A stretch of DNA of 64,000 nt. Source: Latilactobacillus curvatus JCM 1096 = DSM 20019 (GTDB taxonomy: Bacteria > Bacillota > Bacilli > Lactobacillales > Lactobacillaceae). The translations under genes and the position numbers were made by a program. The notes under the pieces were generated by a model. It saw only the letters and a program-made list of their open reading frames with translations, was not told where the DNA came from and searched no databases. Where the stretch lies: the NCBI RefSeq assembly GCF_004101845.1, contig NZ_CP026116.1:806001-870000 (forward strand), written 5' to 3'. Positions within the stretch are counted from its first letter, which is position 1; each line of letters begins with the position of its first letter. Positions 1-9,814 of this stretch are shown piece by piece.

Positions 1-1126
1 ATATACTTCAACGAACGGCCGCCATCGTTAAAGTAAGACGCTTGTACCAGCTGAATCAACCCTACCAATATCTCGATTGTGATGAAAATCCCTGAAAATG
101 ACAGATTTGAGAGTAGCCGATGCCAATCATGATTAATCAGATAACCCATTTGAAGCACTACAAAGGTCACCATACTCATCCAGTAAAATAACGACCAAAT
201 AATACTCAAACCATAATCGATAATACTTGGCACCATCGAAAAGTGCTTAATCGGGTGCCGTAAAATGCTAAACGATTTTGTTAAGAGCACGTAAATCCCA
301 CCGGAAGTCCATCTTCGCCGTTGCTTAACGAGTTCTGGTAATGTTTCTGGCACATCCATAAAAAAGCGAATGTGCGGTGCAAAATATGCTTGCCACCCTG
401 CAGTCTGCATATCCCAAGAAATCGCAATATCTTCAGTTGGTTGTTCTGCCTGCCAACCACCGACATCGATCACCGCTGCCTTACGGTACATCGTATTCGC
501 TCCAGAAAAGGCAAACAGCCCACCGTAAGAAAGTTGCGACCGTTTAATTAAGCCAATAATTGAATTTAATTCATTTTGTTGAGCTTCTGCGACTAGCGTT
601 GTCTTATTAATCGACAACATATTACCAGTCACGGCGCCTAATTGAGCGCCCCCTTCCCGCTCAAGATAATACATATACTTCCATAAGGCATCCACTTCGG
701 GTTTCGAATCAGCATCGTTGGACAGAATAAATTCACCTTTAGCAAATCCTAAAGCACTATTAAAACCCGCCGCTTTCCCGCGATTATTAATAATCGTGAG
801 CGTTCGCAAGCGCTGCCCATATTTAAAATAATGCCAGTTCTATCTGTCGAGCCGTCATTAACGACAATGATTTCGTAGCGGTCAGTTGGATAATTCATTT
901 GTGTCGCTAAATGATCAATCGTCGCCTGAATTGACGCCTCTTCATTGTGGGCTGGCACTAAAATCGTAATAAATGGCGTCCCCTTTTTAAGATAGCGTGG
1001 TTGATCAGCCTTTTCCATCAATAACCAATAATATAAACTAGAGACAATAAACGATAAGCCCCCAATAATCGGATACGAAACGAGCGTATAGATTAATATT
1101 TGAGTTAAAGAGTCTGTCAACAACAT
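1..1126 (-). pseudogene. Family 2 processive glycosyltransferase, frameshifted and cut by window edge
   Basis: The N-terminus (from ATG 1126) has a membrane segment, then the GT2 start ITILVPAHNEE and the NDGST motif. The frame is lost near 822-826. Translation resumes one base out as KYGQRLRTLTIINNRGKAAG and runs without a stop to position 1. It carries the SNDADSKP (DxD-like), TEDIAISWD and QRRRW (QxxRW) motifs and then membrane segments. One extra A in the run at about 822-824 would restore a single protein. The layout matches membrane synthases of the IcaA/PgaC poly-N-acetylglucosamine type, which polymerise UDP-sugars and export the chain, but hyaluronan-like or other GT2 synthases are not excluded. 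With only one lesion this is either a very recent pseudogene or a sequencing error. The C-terminus lies outside the window. Confidence 0.8.
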
Positions 1127-1312
1127 GTACGCGCCCTCATTTCAGATTGGATTTTAATCAGTTAACAATGAATTCACATCATATAACTCACTTGCCGCGC
1201 TAAACCATAAAATATCTGCCAATAACAATAGTTTCATTACTTCAATAGTAATATGGTGCAAACGACTAAGTCAATTTAATAGATTATCGTTTCCATAAGG
1301 TCATTCAAACAA

Positions 1313-1345
1313 AAAAAGAGCCCCGCTTTCGCGGGGCTCTTTTTC
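1313..1345. terminator. Bidirectional intrinsic terminator after rbfA
   Basis: A GC-rich perfect hairpin (AGCCCCGC ... GCGGGGCT, loop TTTC) is flanked by A runs on the left and T runs on the right. It can end the rbfA operon on the minus strand and works on either strand. The rest of 1127-1312 holds only AT-rich upstream sequence of the glycosyltransferase, and I see no gene there. Confidence 0.9.
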
Positions 1346-1350
1346 ACAGT

Positions 1351-1707
1351 TTAACGCTGTGCTTCATCTTCGTGTAACTTACGTAAAAGTTCGTCGATAT
1401 GTTCACCATAACGCACTGAACCGTCTTGTTCAAAGGTGATTTCTGGAATCTTGTACAACTTAATCCGTTGGCCAAGTTCGCTGCGAATCAATCCTTTAGC
1501 TTTATCTAAGCCAGCTTGTGTCTTTTCAGCGTCACTTGCTAAGCCAGATAAAATGCTGTAATAAACTTTAACATGTTGTAAGTCACCACTGAGATTAATA
1601 TCAGTGATTGTGACCCCTTCAACTCGGGGATCACGCACTCTTTTTAATAAAATGTCATTTATTTCGCGTTGAATTTCTTGTTCAACCCGACCAACACGAT
1701 GTTTCAT
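1351..1707 (-). CDS. rbfA: Ribosome-binding factor A
   Basis: A 118-residue protein of normal RbfA length. It has the family opening ([18 protein letters not shown]) and the KH-like core with [26 protein letters not shown]. RbfA binds the 30S subunit near the 5' end of 16S rRNA and assists late maturation and cold adaptation. It is the last gene of the rimP-nusA-ylxR-ylxQ-infB-rbfA operon, 22 nt after infB, and is followed by a strong terminator. truB, which often follows, is absent here. The ATG is preceded by an AGGAGG-type site. Confidence 0.96.
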   Translation of the reverse strand: MKHRVGRVEQEIQREINDILLKRVRDPRVEGVTITDINLSGDLQHVKVYYSILSGLASDAEKTQAGLDKAKGLIRSELGQRIKLYKIPEITFEQDGSVRYGEHIDELLRKLHEDEAQR

Positions 1708-1729
1708 TGCTTGTCCTCCTGTAAATTAA

Positions 1730-4516
1730 TTATTTAACAGGTACTTCTTCCATCACGTAGGCTTCAATTTGATCATCAATCTTAATATCATTGTAATCTT
1801 CGATTGTCACACCACATTCAAAGCCAGTTTTGACTTCTTTAACGTCATCTTTGAAACGTTTCAAGCTTGAAAGTTTACCTTCATAAATCACGATACCGTC
1901 ACGAATTAAGCGGACACCACTATCACGTTGGATAACGCCAGTGTCAACGATACAACCGGCAATTGTCCCGATCTTAGAAACATTGTATGTTTCACGAACA
2001 GTTAATTGACCCGTTACTTTTTCTTCGTAAACTGGTTCTAACATACCCTTCATAGCAGCTTCGATTTCTTCGATTGCCTTGTAGATGATTCGGTGTAAAC
2101 GAATATCAACTTGTTCAGCATCGGCTTGAATCTTAGCTTGTGGTGTTGGGCGAACATTGAACCCGATGATGATGGCGTTACTTGCAGCAGCTAATGTGAC
2201 GTCACTTTCGTTAATCGCACCAACGGCTTCATGAATAATATTCACGCGCACGCCTTCGACTTCAATCTTCCGTAAACTACCAGCCAAGGCTTCTGTTGAA
2301 CCTTGTACGTCGGCTTTGATAATAACGCCAACTTCTTTTAATTCGCCTTGTTTCATAGTTTCGAACAAGTTATCTAATGTGACAGGGTTTGAACGGCTAC
2401 GTTCCTTCAAGAGCGCACGTTTGGCACGTTCTTCACCAGCAGCACGAGCTGTTTTTTCGTCTTCAAAGACAACAAAACGGTCAGCTGCTTGTGGCACATC
2501 ATTTAACCCAGTAATTTCAACTGGTTCTGATGGGAAGACTTCCTTCACACGACGACCGCGATCATTTGTCATGACACGGACACGACCAAAGGTATTCCCA
2601 ACAACGATTGGATCACCAATCTTCAATGTCCCTTGTTGGATCAAGAGTGATGCAACAGGTCCTTTACCCTTATCAAGACGGGCTTCGATAACTGTCCCAA
2701 CTGCTTTTTGATCTGGGTTAGCCTTCAATTCAAGCACGTCGGCTTCAAGAAGCACCATTTCAAGTAATTCATCAATGTTTTCACCAGTCTTAGCTGAGAT
2801 CTTAACAAAGATGGTATCGCCACCCCAGTCTTCAGGAACAAGGCCGTAACCCATCAATTGTTCCATGACGTGATCTGGGTTTGCGCCTGGTTTATCAATC
2901 TTATTCACCGCAACGATGATTGGGGCTTTAGCAGCCTTGGCATGGTTGATGGCTTCGATTGTTTGTGGCATCACACCGTCATCAGCAGCAACAACTAAGA
3001 TGATGATATCAGTGATATCAGCACCACGCGCACGCATGTTACTGAAGGCCGCATGTCCAGGTGTATCTAAGAATGTGATTAAACGATCGTTTAACTCCGT
3101 TTGGTAAGCACCGATATGTTGCGTAATCCCACCGGCTTCACCATCAGTCACGTGACTGTTACGTAAGTTATCCAATAAGGTTGTCTTACCATGATCAACG
3201 TGACCCATGATTGTGACAACTGGTGGACGGCTCACAAGGTTGGCATCACTCTTAGCTTCTGTTTCAAATACTGAATCGATATCAGCAATATCCACTTCCA
3301 CTTTTTGTTCTGCTTCGATGCCGTAATCCGTTGCTAATAATTCGATTGTATCCTTATCAAGTGATTGGTTCATGTTAACCATAATCCCTAACATGAATAA
3401 CTTCTTGATAATTTCAGCTGGTTCACGGTGAATCTTCTTAGCGATGTCCGCAACGTTCATGCCTTCAGAGTAAACTAATACTTCTGGTAATGGCCGTTCT
3501 TTACGTTGTGGCATTTCCTTCTTAGCAGCATTTTGTTCAGCTAATTGTTGCTTACGGGTCTTCTTACGTTTCTTATTGAAACGTTGTTGATTGTTACCGT
3601 AGCTGTTATACCCGCCGCCACGTTTCTTATCTGGGCCAAAGTTCTTTGGCTTGCTTGCTGTATTGTTTGATGCTGGTTTAGCAGCACTCACCGTATTAGC
3701 TTGCATTTTTTGTTGCATTTCTTGTGCCGAAACTGGCCGACTTTGGTTCGAGTTGTTATTAGGACGGCTGTTTGTATTGTTTGCTGGACGGCCGTTGTTA
3801 TTGCTGTTTGCAGGACGATTATTTGTTGTCGTTGGGCGTGCGCCGGCTGGCTTGTTGCCGGCTGGACGACTGCTGTTATTACCGTTTGGTTTAGCAGCTG
3901 GCCGTGGGCGGTTACTTTGTTGACGGCGTTTCTTTTCGTCTGCTTCGCGTTGTTCACGTTGTTGTTGAATGCGTTCTTGCGTTCTTTGACGACGTGCATT
4001 AGCTTGTGAGATTTGTTCTTGCAAGCTCAATGGTTGGTTTGACCCAGCTGGACGCGTATTGCCGTTTGTCCGGTTAGCCGCATTATTGTTAGGGCGACCA
4101 TTATTAGGACGGGCGTTATTGTTGTTAGGACGACCATTGGCATTGTTGCGGTTTTGACCATTTGATGCTTGGCCATTCCGGTTGCCTTGTGGGCGTTGGT
4201 TGTTTGAACGAGGTGCTGGTTTGCTGCTAGCTTCTGGACGACGACGGATAGCGGCTTTGTTAATCTTAATCTTACCGTTATCTGTTTTTTCGCTTGCCTT
4301 TGGTGCAGCAGGTGCTGCGGCTGGCTTGCTGTCAGTTGTCGTTGCAGCTGGTTTTGTTTCCTTATGGAAGATGGCTCTCAAAGCTTTTTCTTGATTGTCA
4401 TCGATAGTTGCCATGTGATTTTTTAGATCGTAACCTTTTTTAACGGCAGTTTCTAAAAGATCCTTGCTGGCAACGTTAATTTCTTTTGCTAATTCATAGA
4501 TACGTTTTTTACCCAT
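1730..4516 (-). CDS. infB: Translation initiation factor IF-2
   Basis: A 928-residue GTPase that delivers initiator fMet-tRNA to the 30S subunit and promotes subunit joining. The order is: a short IF2_N motif (residues 1-50), a long low-complexity linker rich in Asn, Arg, Pro, Ala and Gln (about 55-340), a second IF2_N-like domain (about 345-400), the G domain with [22 protein letters not shown] and NKID (from about 430), then domains II to IV. The Asn/Arg-rich linker makes many overlapping open frames on the plus strand, which are not genes. It lies 17 nt after ylxQ in the nusA operon. Confidence 0.98.
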   Translation of the reverse strand: MGKKRIYELAKEINVASKDLLETAVKKGYDLKNHMATIDDNQEKALRAIFHKETKPAATTTDSKPAAAPAAPKASEKTDNGKIKINKAAIRRRPEASSKPAPRSNNQRPQGNRNGQASNGQNRNNANGRPNNNNARPNNGRPNNNAANRTNGNTRPAGSNQPLSLQEQISQANARRQRTQERIQQQREQREADEKKRRQQSNRPRPAAKPNGNNSSRPAGNKPAGARPTTTNNRPANSNNNGRPANNTNSRPNNNSNQSRPVSAQEMQQKMQANTVSAAKPASNNTASKPKNFGPDKKRGGGYNSYGNNQQRFNKKRKKTRKQQLAEQNAAKKEMPQRKERPLPEVLVYSEGMNVADIAKKIHREPAEIIKKLFMLGIMVNMNQSLDKDTIELLATDYGIEAEQKVEVDIADIDSVFETEAKSDANLVSRPPVVTIMGHVDHGKTTLLDNLRNSHVTDGEAGGITQHIGAYQTELNDRLITFLDTPGHAAFSNMRARGADITDIIILVVAADDGVMPQTIEAINHAKAAKAPIIVAVNKIDKPGANPDHVMEQLMGYGLVPEDWGGDTIFVKISAKTGENIDELLEMVLLEADVLELKANPDQKAVGTVIEARLDKGKGPVASLLIQQGTLKIGDPIVVGNTFGRVRVMTNDRGRRVKEVFPSEPVEITGLNDVPQAADRFVVFEDEKTARAAGEERAKRALLKERSRSNPVTLDNLFETMKQGELKEVGVIIKADVQGSTEALAGSLRKIEVEGVRVNIIHEAVGAINESDVTLAAASNAIIIGFNVRPTPQAKIQADAEQVDIRLHRIIYKAIEEIEAAMKGMLEPVYEEKVTGQLTVRETYNVSKIGTIAGCIVDTGVIQRDSGVRLIRDGIVIYEGKLSSLKRFKDDVKEVKTGFECGVTIEDYNDIKIDDQIEAYVMEEVPVK

Positions 4517-4533
4517 ATCTTCACGCTCCTTTA

Positions 4534-4839
4534 TTATCCCAGTAGCGTTATCATCTTTTTGGCAAACCCGGCATCAACAACCGCGATGGTGGCTCTATGT
4601 AATCCAATTGCTTGGGTTAGCTGGGCCGCGGTATACGCTTTTGTTTCCGGGATTTCGTAGAAATGACTCTTATCAGTCAATTTCTTCTGTGTCAGTTGGC
4701 TAATGTCTGAGCCGATAAAAACCAATTTCGCTTTTTGCTGTTGAATGGCTTTTAGGACTTGTTCTTCACCACTGACCAGTTGCCGTGCTCTCATGCAAAT
4801 ACCTAAGAGTTGTAATAAACGGTCTGGTTGTTCACTCAT
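4534..4839 (-). CDS. ylxQ: L7Ae-family RNA-binding protein YlxQ
   Basis: A 101-residue protein with the L7Ae/L30e/S12e fold signature ([22 protein letters not shown] ... [10 protein letters not shown]). Members bind kink-turn RNAs and the exact role of YlxQ in Firmicutes is unsettled. The start overlaps the ylxR stop by 4 nt (ATGA), implying translational coupling. This ylxR-ylxQ-infB order is standard in Firmicutes. Confidence 0.93.
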   Translation of the reverse strand: MSEQPDRLLQLLGICMRARQLVSGEEQVLKAIQQQKAKLVFIGSDISQLTQKKLTDKSHFYEIPETKAYTAAQLTQAIGLHRATIAVVDAGFAKKMITLLG

Positions 4840-5138
4840 TTTCGTTCTCCAAATAATTCTAGCCGAGCCTTTTGATGATCAACATATTCGAATAATTCTG
4901 TATAAAATGATTCTGCAACGTCAATCCCAAACGTCTTTTCTAAAATTTTCTTGCTTTGGGCGGTCTTGATTGCATCAGGTTCTAGTGAAACATAAGCGCC
5001 ACGACCTGATTTCTTACCAGTTGGGTCAATACTAATCTCACCTTCGGCAGTCTTTACAATCCGCACCATTTCTTTTTTAGGCTTCATTTCTTGCGAAATA
5101 ACGTCTTTTCTCATTGGTACTTTTCTTTGTTTCATCAT
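4836..5138 (-). CDS. ylxR: YlxR (DUF448) RNA-binding family protein
   Basis: About 100 residues with the YlxR hallmark RKVPMRKDVISQEMKPKKEMVRIV and the GRGAYV motif. It belongs to a small basic nucleic-acid-binding family encoded between nusA and infB. Two adjacent ATG codons (5138 and 5135) follow a GAGGTG site, and either may be used. An upstream in-frame GTG overlaps that site and is unlikely. Transcription regulation and an RNase P link have been proposed for homologues, and nothing here decides between them. Confidence 0.93.
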   Translation of the reverse strand: MMKQRKVPMRKDVISQEMKPKKEMVRIVKTAEGEISIDPTGKKSGRGAYVSLEPDAIKTAQSKKILEKTFGIDVAESFYTELFEYVDHQKARLELFGERK

Positions 5139-5149
5139 GAACACCTCAC

Positions 5150-6322
5150 TTATTCTTGTGGTTGTTCTTCAGAATCAACAGCAGAATCCGTTGCTTGGTC
5201 TTCGAAGCCTTCAACAGCTTCTGTTGTTTCTTCTTCAAAACCTTCAACGACTGCACCTTCATCTTGACTATCGTCTTCATCAACGAATTCGACTTCAGAT
5301 TCAGGTTTGATGTCAATCTTGTAGCCCGTTAGCTTCGCAGCTAACCGTGCATTTTGACCTTTTTTACCAATTGCCAATGACAATTGATAATCAGGGACGA
5401 TGACTGTACATGTATGTTCGCTATCACCGTTAAATTGAACAGCGATGACTTCGGCAGGATTCAAGGCATTGGCGATGTAGTCTGAAGGATCTTCTTCCCA
5501 CTTCACAATGTCCATGTTTTCGCCGTGTAATTCATTAACAACTAGTTGAACCCGTTGTCCCTTAGGCCCAACACAGGTGCCGACTGGGTCGACGTTGGGG
5601 TCTGTTGAACGAACAGCCATCTTTGTCCGATCACCAGCTTCGCGAGCGATTGAGACAATTTCAACGGTGCCGTCATAAATCTCTGGAACTTCTTGTTCGA
5701 ATAAACGTTTCACTAAATCAGGGTGTGTCCGACTAACAAAGACTTGTGGGCCTTTAGTTGTATTTTCCACTTTTGAAACGTAAACCTTAATCCGATCATG
5801 TGCTTGGTATTCCTCGTTTGGAATTTGGTCTTGCTTGCTTAAAACAGCTTCGATCTTGCCTAAGTTGACATAGATGAACTTGTTATCGCGGCGTTCAACG
5901 ACCCCTTGCATAATTTCGTTTTCGTATTGGCTGTATTCATTGTAAATGATACTTCTTTCAGCTTCACGAACCCGTTGCATAATCACTTGTTTAGCAGTTT
6001 GGGCTGCAATTCGGCCGAAGTCTTTTGGTGTGACTTCAAAACGAATTGTATCGCCCACTTCGTATGCCTTGTTAATTTCCAAAGCATCTTGGTAGCTCAC
6101 TTCAAGACGTGAATCAAACACTTCGTCAGTGACTTCTTTGACAGCATAGACGTGGATGTTACCCTTCTTTTGATCGAATTCAACTTCCACGTTTTGTGCT
6201 TGACCGTAATTCCGCTTATAAGCAGAAACAAGTGCTGCTTCAAGGGCTTCAATAACAATCTCTTTTTTAACGCCTTTTTCTTGTTCTAGCGCATCAAGTG
6301 CACCTAACATTTCCTTGCTCAT
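5150..6322 (-). CDS. nusA: Transcription termination/antitermination protein NusA
   Basis: A 390-residue protein with the NusA N-terminal RNA-polymerase-binding domain, an S1 domain (GVVERRDNKFIYVNLGKIEAVLS, about 135-200) and two KH domains (DPVGTCVGPKGQRVQ and LAIGKKGQNARLAAKLTGYKIDI). It ends in a short acidic tail of Glu/Asp repeats, as in other lactobacilli, and lacks the proteobacterial AR repeats. It modulates pausing and intrinsic termination. It sits 18 nt after rimP. Confidence 0.97.
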   Translation of the reverse strand: MSKEMLGALDALEQEKGVKKEIVIEALEAALVSAYKRNYGQAQNVEVEFDQKKGNIHVYAVKEVTDEVFDSRLEVSYQDALEINKAYEVGDTIRFEVTPKDFGRIAAQTAKQVIMQRVREAERSIIYNEYSQYENEIMQGVVERRDNKFIYVNLGKIEAVLSKQDQIPNEEYQAHDRIKVYVSKVENTTKGPQVFVSRTHPDLVKRLFEQEVPEIYDGTVEIVSIAREAGDRTKMAVRSTDPNVDPVGTCVGPKGQRVQLVVNELHGENMDIVKWEEDPSDYIANALNPAEVIAVQFNGDSEHTCTVIVPDYQLSLAIGKKGQNARLAAKLTGYKIDIKPESEVEFVDEDDSQDEGAVVEGFEEETTEAVEGFEDQATDSAVDSEEQPQE

Positions 6323-6340
6323 GTAACTAGCCTACCTTTA

Positions 6341-6814
6341 CTAAAATTCAATTGCTAAGCGAGCTTTGGCAATTTCCTTACGATTAAACGTTACTTCTTT
6401 TTGACGCGTTTTAATTTTAATCACTAAAGTTAAAGTGTCATCATCAAGGGCTTTTAGTGTACCTTGATAGATTTTCTCGCCATCAACAGCTTGGTATAAC
6501 GAGATATGAATGTATTCGCCAAGTGCTTTTTGGAAATCGGCTTCCTTCTTTAAAGGACGCTCTGCACCAGGTGATGAAACATCTAAGAAATAAGCCTGCG
6601 GAATTGGATCCGGGTCGATTGAATCCAGTTTCTCACTTAACGCATCGTTTACTAAGGCACAATCTTCAAGGTCAATGCCATTTGGTTTGTCAATGAAGAC
6701 GCGCAGATACCAACTGCTACCTTCTTTAACAAATTCAATGTCCACTAATTCAAAATGGTGTTGATCAAGAATCGGCACGATCAGATCGTGAACTGTTTCC
6801 ACAACGGTACTCAA
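6341..6814 (-). CDS. rimP: Ribosome maturation factor RimP
   Basis: A 157-residue protein with the RimP core ([30 protein letters not shown] and [15 protein letters not shown]). It assists 30S assembly. Translation starts at TTG 6814, with a GGAGGG site 6 nt upstream. It is the first gene of the operon here because a terminator for the preceding dehydrogenase gene lies at 6864-6890. In many relatives rimP follows polC directly, but in this genome about 20 kb separate them. Confidence 0.96.
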   Translation of the reverse strand: MSTVVETVHDLIVPILDQHHFELVDIEFVKEGSSWYLRVFIDKPNGIDLEDCALVNDALSEKLDSIDPDPIPQAYFLDVSSPGAERPLKKEADFQKALGEYIHISLYQAVDGEKIYQGTLKALDDDTLTLVIKIKTRQKEVTFNRKEIAKARLAIEF

Positions 6815-6834
6815 ATGATTCCCTCCAATTCATT

Positions 6835-6862
6835 TTTATATTTCAGATTAGACGTGCTCCAA
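6835..6862 (-). promoter_or_regulatory. Possible rimP operon promoter
   Basis: Reading the minus strand: TTGGAG (6862-6857), 16 nt, then TATAAA (6840-6835). It sits in the only space left between the upstream terminator and the rimP ribosome-binding site. The match is modest and the leader would be very short. Confidence 0.3.
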
Positions 6863-6863
6863 T

Positions 6864-6890
6864 AAAAAGAGTGAGCATTTCTGCTCACTC
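6864..6890 (-). terminator. Intrinsic terminator after the dehydrogenase gene
   Basis: The perfect 9-bp stem GAGTGAGCA / TGCTCACTC with a 4-nt loop is followed on the minus strand by TTTTTATT. It insulates the rimP-nusA operon from the transporter-dehydrogenase pair upstream. Confidence 0.85.
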
Positions 6891-6955
6891 GCTCTGAAGT
6901 ATCTAATTACTGATAACAATATACCATATTTTTCATGAAAATACAAACAACCGCT

Positions 6956-7966
6956 TTAATTTTCAGTGGTTGCGACGCTATTTTGCGTCTTACCCGTCGT
7001 CAAGATTTCATGGAAGTTTTCAAAACTAATCTCGACCATGTTCTTGAGGGCTTCGTCAGTATTTGAACCAACGTGTGGCGTCAACAAGACACGGGGGTAT
7101 AAATCAATCAATTCTTGGGTGGTTGCATCTGGCACAGGTTGGTCTGCCGGGAATTGCTTGAAGAAGATTTCGCCTTCAGCTGGTAATACGTCAGCGGCAA
7201 AAGCTCCCAGTTGATTAGCTTTCAAGGCGTCGATAATCGCACGGTTATCTTGCAATTGACCGCGGGCTGTATTCACCAAGATTGCATCGTTCTTCATCTT
7301 TGCGATTAAGTCTGCATTGATGAATTGGTCGTTTTGACCAGCGAAGTATGGAATGTGCAAGCTGACAATGTCACTTTGGGCTAATAATTCATCCAAGCTG
7401 ACAAAATCAAGCACTTCCTTAGCGATTTCTGATGGATATAAGTCATAACCCACAACCTTGGCACCTAAGCCTTTGTATAACTTCGCTTCGGTGTAGCCAA
7501 TCTTGCCAGTCCCGATAATCCCAACCGTACAGTTGCGGACTTCTTTACTGAACATCACTGGGCTCACACGGAAATCATGATGGGCTGTCCGATTCGTTGT
7601 GTAAGTGGTGTGACGCAACAATGACATCCCTAGCGTCAATGCCAATTCAGCAATCGCGTTTGGCGAGTAGGCTGGCACGCGAGCAACTTCCATGTTGTAC
7701 TTGCCTGCTGCGGCCAAATCGATATGACCGTAACCGACTGTCCGGGTAAACACGTAACGAATCCCGTATTCATTCAACTTCGCTAAGTTTTGCGCATCAG
7801 CGGTACAGTTGGCACGTAACAAGACCGCGTCATGCCCCTTAGCCGTTTCGATATTGTCGTGAGTCAATAAGTCTTCAATTAACGTTAAATCATAATCGTA
7901 GTTGTTATATTTATTGAACGTCGCCACTTCATTCGGACGAACGCCGTAACAAGCAATTTTAAACAT
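6956..7966 (-). CDS. D-2-hydroxyacid dehydrogenase (D-lactate dehydrogenase-like)
   Basis: A 336-residue NAD-dependent dehydrogenase of the D-isomer-specific family. It has the Rossmann motif TVGIIGTGKIG (about 148-158), the active-site arginine in NTARGQL, an acidic stretch DVLPAEGE and the catalytic histidine in LTPHVGSNT. Such enzymes reduce pyruvate or branched 2-keto acids to D-hydroxyacids. The divergence from classical lactobacillus LdhD leaves the substrate open (D-lactate, D-hydroxyisocaproate or a VanH-like role). It starts 15 nt after the AEC transporter gene, so both are probably co-transcribed and the transporter may move the organic acid made or used. Confidence 0.88.
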   Translation of the reverse strand: MFKIACYGVRPNEVATFNKYNNYDYDLTLIEDLLTHDNIETAKGHDAVLLRANCTADAQNLAKLNEYGIRYVFTRTVGYGHIDLAAAGKYNMEVARVPAYSPNAIAELALTLGMSLLRHTTYTTNRTAHHDFRVSPVMFSKEVRNCTVGIIGTGKIGYTEAKLYKGLGAKVVGYDLYPSEIAKEVLDFVSLDELLAQSDIVSLHIPYFAGQNDQFINADLIAKMKNDAILVNTARGQLQDNRAIIDALKANQLGAFAADVLPAEGEIFFKQFPADQPVPDATTQELIDLYPRVLLTPHVGSNTDEALKNMVEISFENFHEILTTGKTQNSVATTEN

Positions 7967-7981
7967 TTAATTTCCCTCTTC

Positions 7982-9022
7982 CTAGAAAATCCCGATTTGG
8001 TTAATCACTTCTAAAATCACTAACCAGACTGGCGTCATCACAACAGCTAAGACCGTTGATAGTAATGACGCGTTCGATGCTAAGACCGCATCCTTGTCAA
8101 AACTAATCGCGTAAGCAGCGGCGACCGTTGCCGTTGGCGTTGCCATCATGATGACAATCGTTGCCAAACTGATATAGCTAACTGGTAAAATGTGGGTCAT
8201 TGTTAAGATGGCCAATAACACGATGTTTAAAGCAGGTACTAAAATCACTTTGTTAATACTATAAATCCATGATGTCTTGTCCGAAGCAGCTTCTTTGAAG
8301 CTGATTTCGCCAAGTGTTGTCCCAATTGCTAACCAAGCTAATGGTGAACATAAACCAGCTAAGTACGTCATTGGTTTGAACAACCACGGCGCTGTTTGAT
8401 CAATTCGTAAGAAAGCCACTGAATGCCCAGCAACCGCCACTTGTGGTAATACGCCTTGGATTAACCAGATGATTAACCCCGCAAATGTGGCGATCACGAT
8501 TGGATTTAAGAACATGTTTTTCAAGTTCTTCGATTCCATCTTCAAGCCACTCATCTTGATGTACCCATATGAGTATAAGAACACGCGATAACCAATGTTG
8601 AAAATTGAGCTATACATAACCCCTTTAGCTCCGAAAACGGCGCCAACAATTGGAATCCCGAAGAACGTTGTTGAACCAAAGATGGTCAACACGCGTAATG
8701 TATCTTGTTGATCACCCTTAAAACGTAAGTATAACGGTTTTGAAATTAAAATTAAAATAATATAGATCAAGAAGCCCCAAACTAAAACGTTGATACCTTC
8801 TTTTAAAGTCTTCCCATTAATATCTTGCATGAATGAGTTGAATGCTAGTGCTGGTAAAGCAACCGTTAAAACGACTTTTGACAGAATCTTCCCAAATTTA
8901 TCCGTGAAGATCTCGCGTTTGCGGCAGTAGAATCCTAATAAAATAATAAACACTGTCGACGTGATCGAACTCACAATATCCATGTTCGTAAACGTCTTCG
9001 TTAAAATATCGCCAATACTCAT
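7982..9022 (-). CDS. AEC family permease (auxin efflux carrier / malate permease type)
   Basis: A 346-residue integral membrane protein with about ten hydrophobic segments in the two-halves layout of the AEC family (PF03547), including LPALAFNSF near the first half and ATPTATVAAAYA near the second. Family members carry malate, other organic acids or auxin-like anions. Pairing with a 2-hydroxyacid dehydrogenase suggests a hydroxy- or keto-acid substrate. The N-terminus has about 15 residues before the first membrane segment. It has its own extended -10 promoter. Confidence 0.88.
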   Translation of the reverse strand: MSIGDILTKTFTNMDIVSSITSTVFIILLGFYCRKREIFTDKFGKILSKVVLTVALPALAFNSFMQDINGKTLKEGINVLVWGFLIYIILILISKPLYLRFKGDQQDTLRVLTIFGSTTFFGIPIVGAVFGAKGVMYSSIFNIGYRVFLYSYGYIKMSGLKMESKNLKNMFLNPIVIATFAGLIIWLIQGVLPQVAVAGHSVAFLRIDQTAPWLFKPMTYLAGLCSPLAWLAIGTTLGEISFKEAASDKTSWIYSINKVILVPALNIVLLAILTMTHILPVSYISLATIVIMMATPTATVAAAYAISFDKDAVLASNASLLSTVLAVVMTPVWLVILEVINQIGIF

Positions 9023-9058
9023 CTGTACTCTCCTCTGTTATAACATTTAGTCCGCTGT

Positions 9059-9089
9059 ATTATAACACGGACAACTGGTATCGATTATA
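9059..9089 (-). promoter_or_regulatory. Tandem extended -10 promoters for the AEC transporter
   Basis: Two TGnTATAAT boxes lie on the minus strand, at 9064-9059 and 9089-9084. No good -35 is visible for either. The octamer TTATAACA occurs near both boxes, and a perfect 10-bp palindrome TGTTATAACA lies at 9037-9046. These may be operator half-sites for an unknown regulator. Confidence 0.6.
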
Positions 9090-9125
9090 ACAAGAAAGTA
9101 ACGGAAAAGAAATAGGGCAAAAGAA

Positions 9126-9152
9126 AAAGAGTGAAAAATAACTTCACTCTTT
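9126..9152 (-). terminator. Terminator-like hairpin in the divergent spacer
   Basis: The perfect 9-bp stem AAAGAGTGA / TCACTCTTT is followed on the minus strand by CTTTTTCTTTT-like sequence. It sits upstream of the AEC promoters and behind no minus-strand gene. It may be a leftover terminator of a lost gene or a block against antisense transcription. Confidence 0.5.
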
Positions 9153-9227
9153 CTCAGACCTAAATTTTGTATTCATTTTCATTACATGCTATATATTAAT
9201 TATCTAAACTGCCAAGGAGGCCTTCTC

Positions 9228-9578
9228 ATGCCCAGACAAAGCATCTTCAACATGTCTCTTTCCAAAATCTACCCCATGCTCGTCCAAAAAGCCGAACGCA
9301 AAAACCGCACCCAAGCCGAAGTCAATCAGATTATCCGCTGGCTAGCCGGCTACACCCAAACTGAACTCGAAACCCAACTCTCAAAAGACGTCACCTACCA
9401 AACGTTCTTCGAAGAAGCACCGCAGATGAACCCAAACTGTAATCTAATCACCGGCGTGGTTTGCGGCGTCCGCGTTGAAGCCATTGAAGACCCACTGATG
9501 CAAAAAATTTGCTGGCTCGATAAGTTGGTGGATGAATTGGCGAAGGAGAAGACGATGGAGAAGATACTACGAGAATAA
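9228..9578 (+). CDS. DUF2200 family protein
   Basis: A 116-residue protein ([43 protein letters not shown]...). This is the full-length pattern of the DUF2200 family of small soluble proteins of unknown function found in many bacteria. The ATG at 9228 follows a near-perfect AAGGAGG site 7 nt upstream, and an earlier in-frame ATG at 9186 has no such site. The codons are markedly C-rich compared with the flanking genes. It is a single gene with a strong terminator behind it. Confidence 0.85.
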   Translation: MPRQSIFNMSLSKIYPMLVQKAERKNRTQAEVNQIIRWLAGYTQTELETQLSKDVTYQTFFEEAPQMNPNCNLITGVVCGVRVEAIEDPLMQKICWLDKLVDELAKEKTMEKILRE

Positions 9579-9597
9579 CTAAAGCACTCATAAAAAT

Positions 9598-9640
9598 AAA
9601 GCCTTAGGGATTAGCTTAAAAAACTAATCCCTAAGGCTTT
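9598..9640. terminator. Long perfect hairpin after the DUF2200 gene
   Basis: A 17-bp perfect stem (AAAGCCTTAGGGATTAG and its complement) around a 9-nt A-rich loop. It is a bidirectional intrinsic terminator serving the DUF2200 gene and possibly the minus-strand remnant that abuts it. Confidence 0.88.
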
Positions 9641-9653
9641 ATTCATTACACAT

Positions 9654-9782
9654 CTAATCTTTTAAAAACTGTTGTTGAACTGGTTTAAACAAATTTCTAA
9701 CTGTCCCAAAGCGAGGCGGATAATCATTAGAGCCACCAGACTCAATCACTGTTCCGTCTGCATAGGTCGCGGTTACTGACCA
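9654..9782 (-). pseudogene. C-terminal stump of a lost gene at the island edge
   Basis: A 42-codon open frame on the minus strand, reading WSVTATYADGTVIESGG then SNDYPPRFGTVRNL and ending in TAG. It has no start codon and is closed upstream by an in-frame TAA at 9783-9785. It reads like the tail of a larger protein (beta-strand-type WxVTATYADG). The body of the gene is missing, and the defence genes start 32 nt further on. This marks a likely left junction of the inserted island. Confidence 0.55.
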
Positions 9783-9814
9783 TTACGTATAGAAAGCTAT
9801 CTTCTATTCATCAA

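Noticed and set aside
3651-4394. Several plus- and minus-strand open frames inside infB
   Set aside because: They lie over the Asn/Arg/Ala/Pro-rich linker of IF-2, whose biased codons leave other frames open. They have no ribosome-binding sites and no protein-like sequence.
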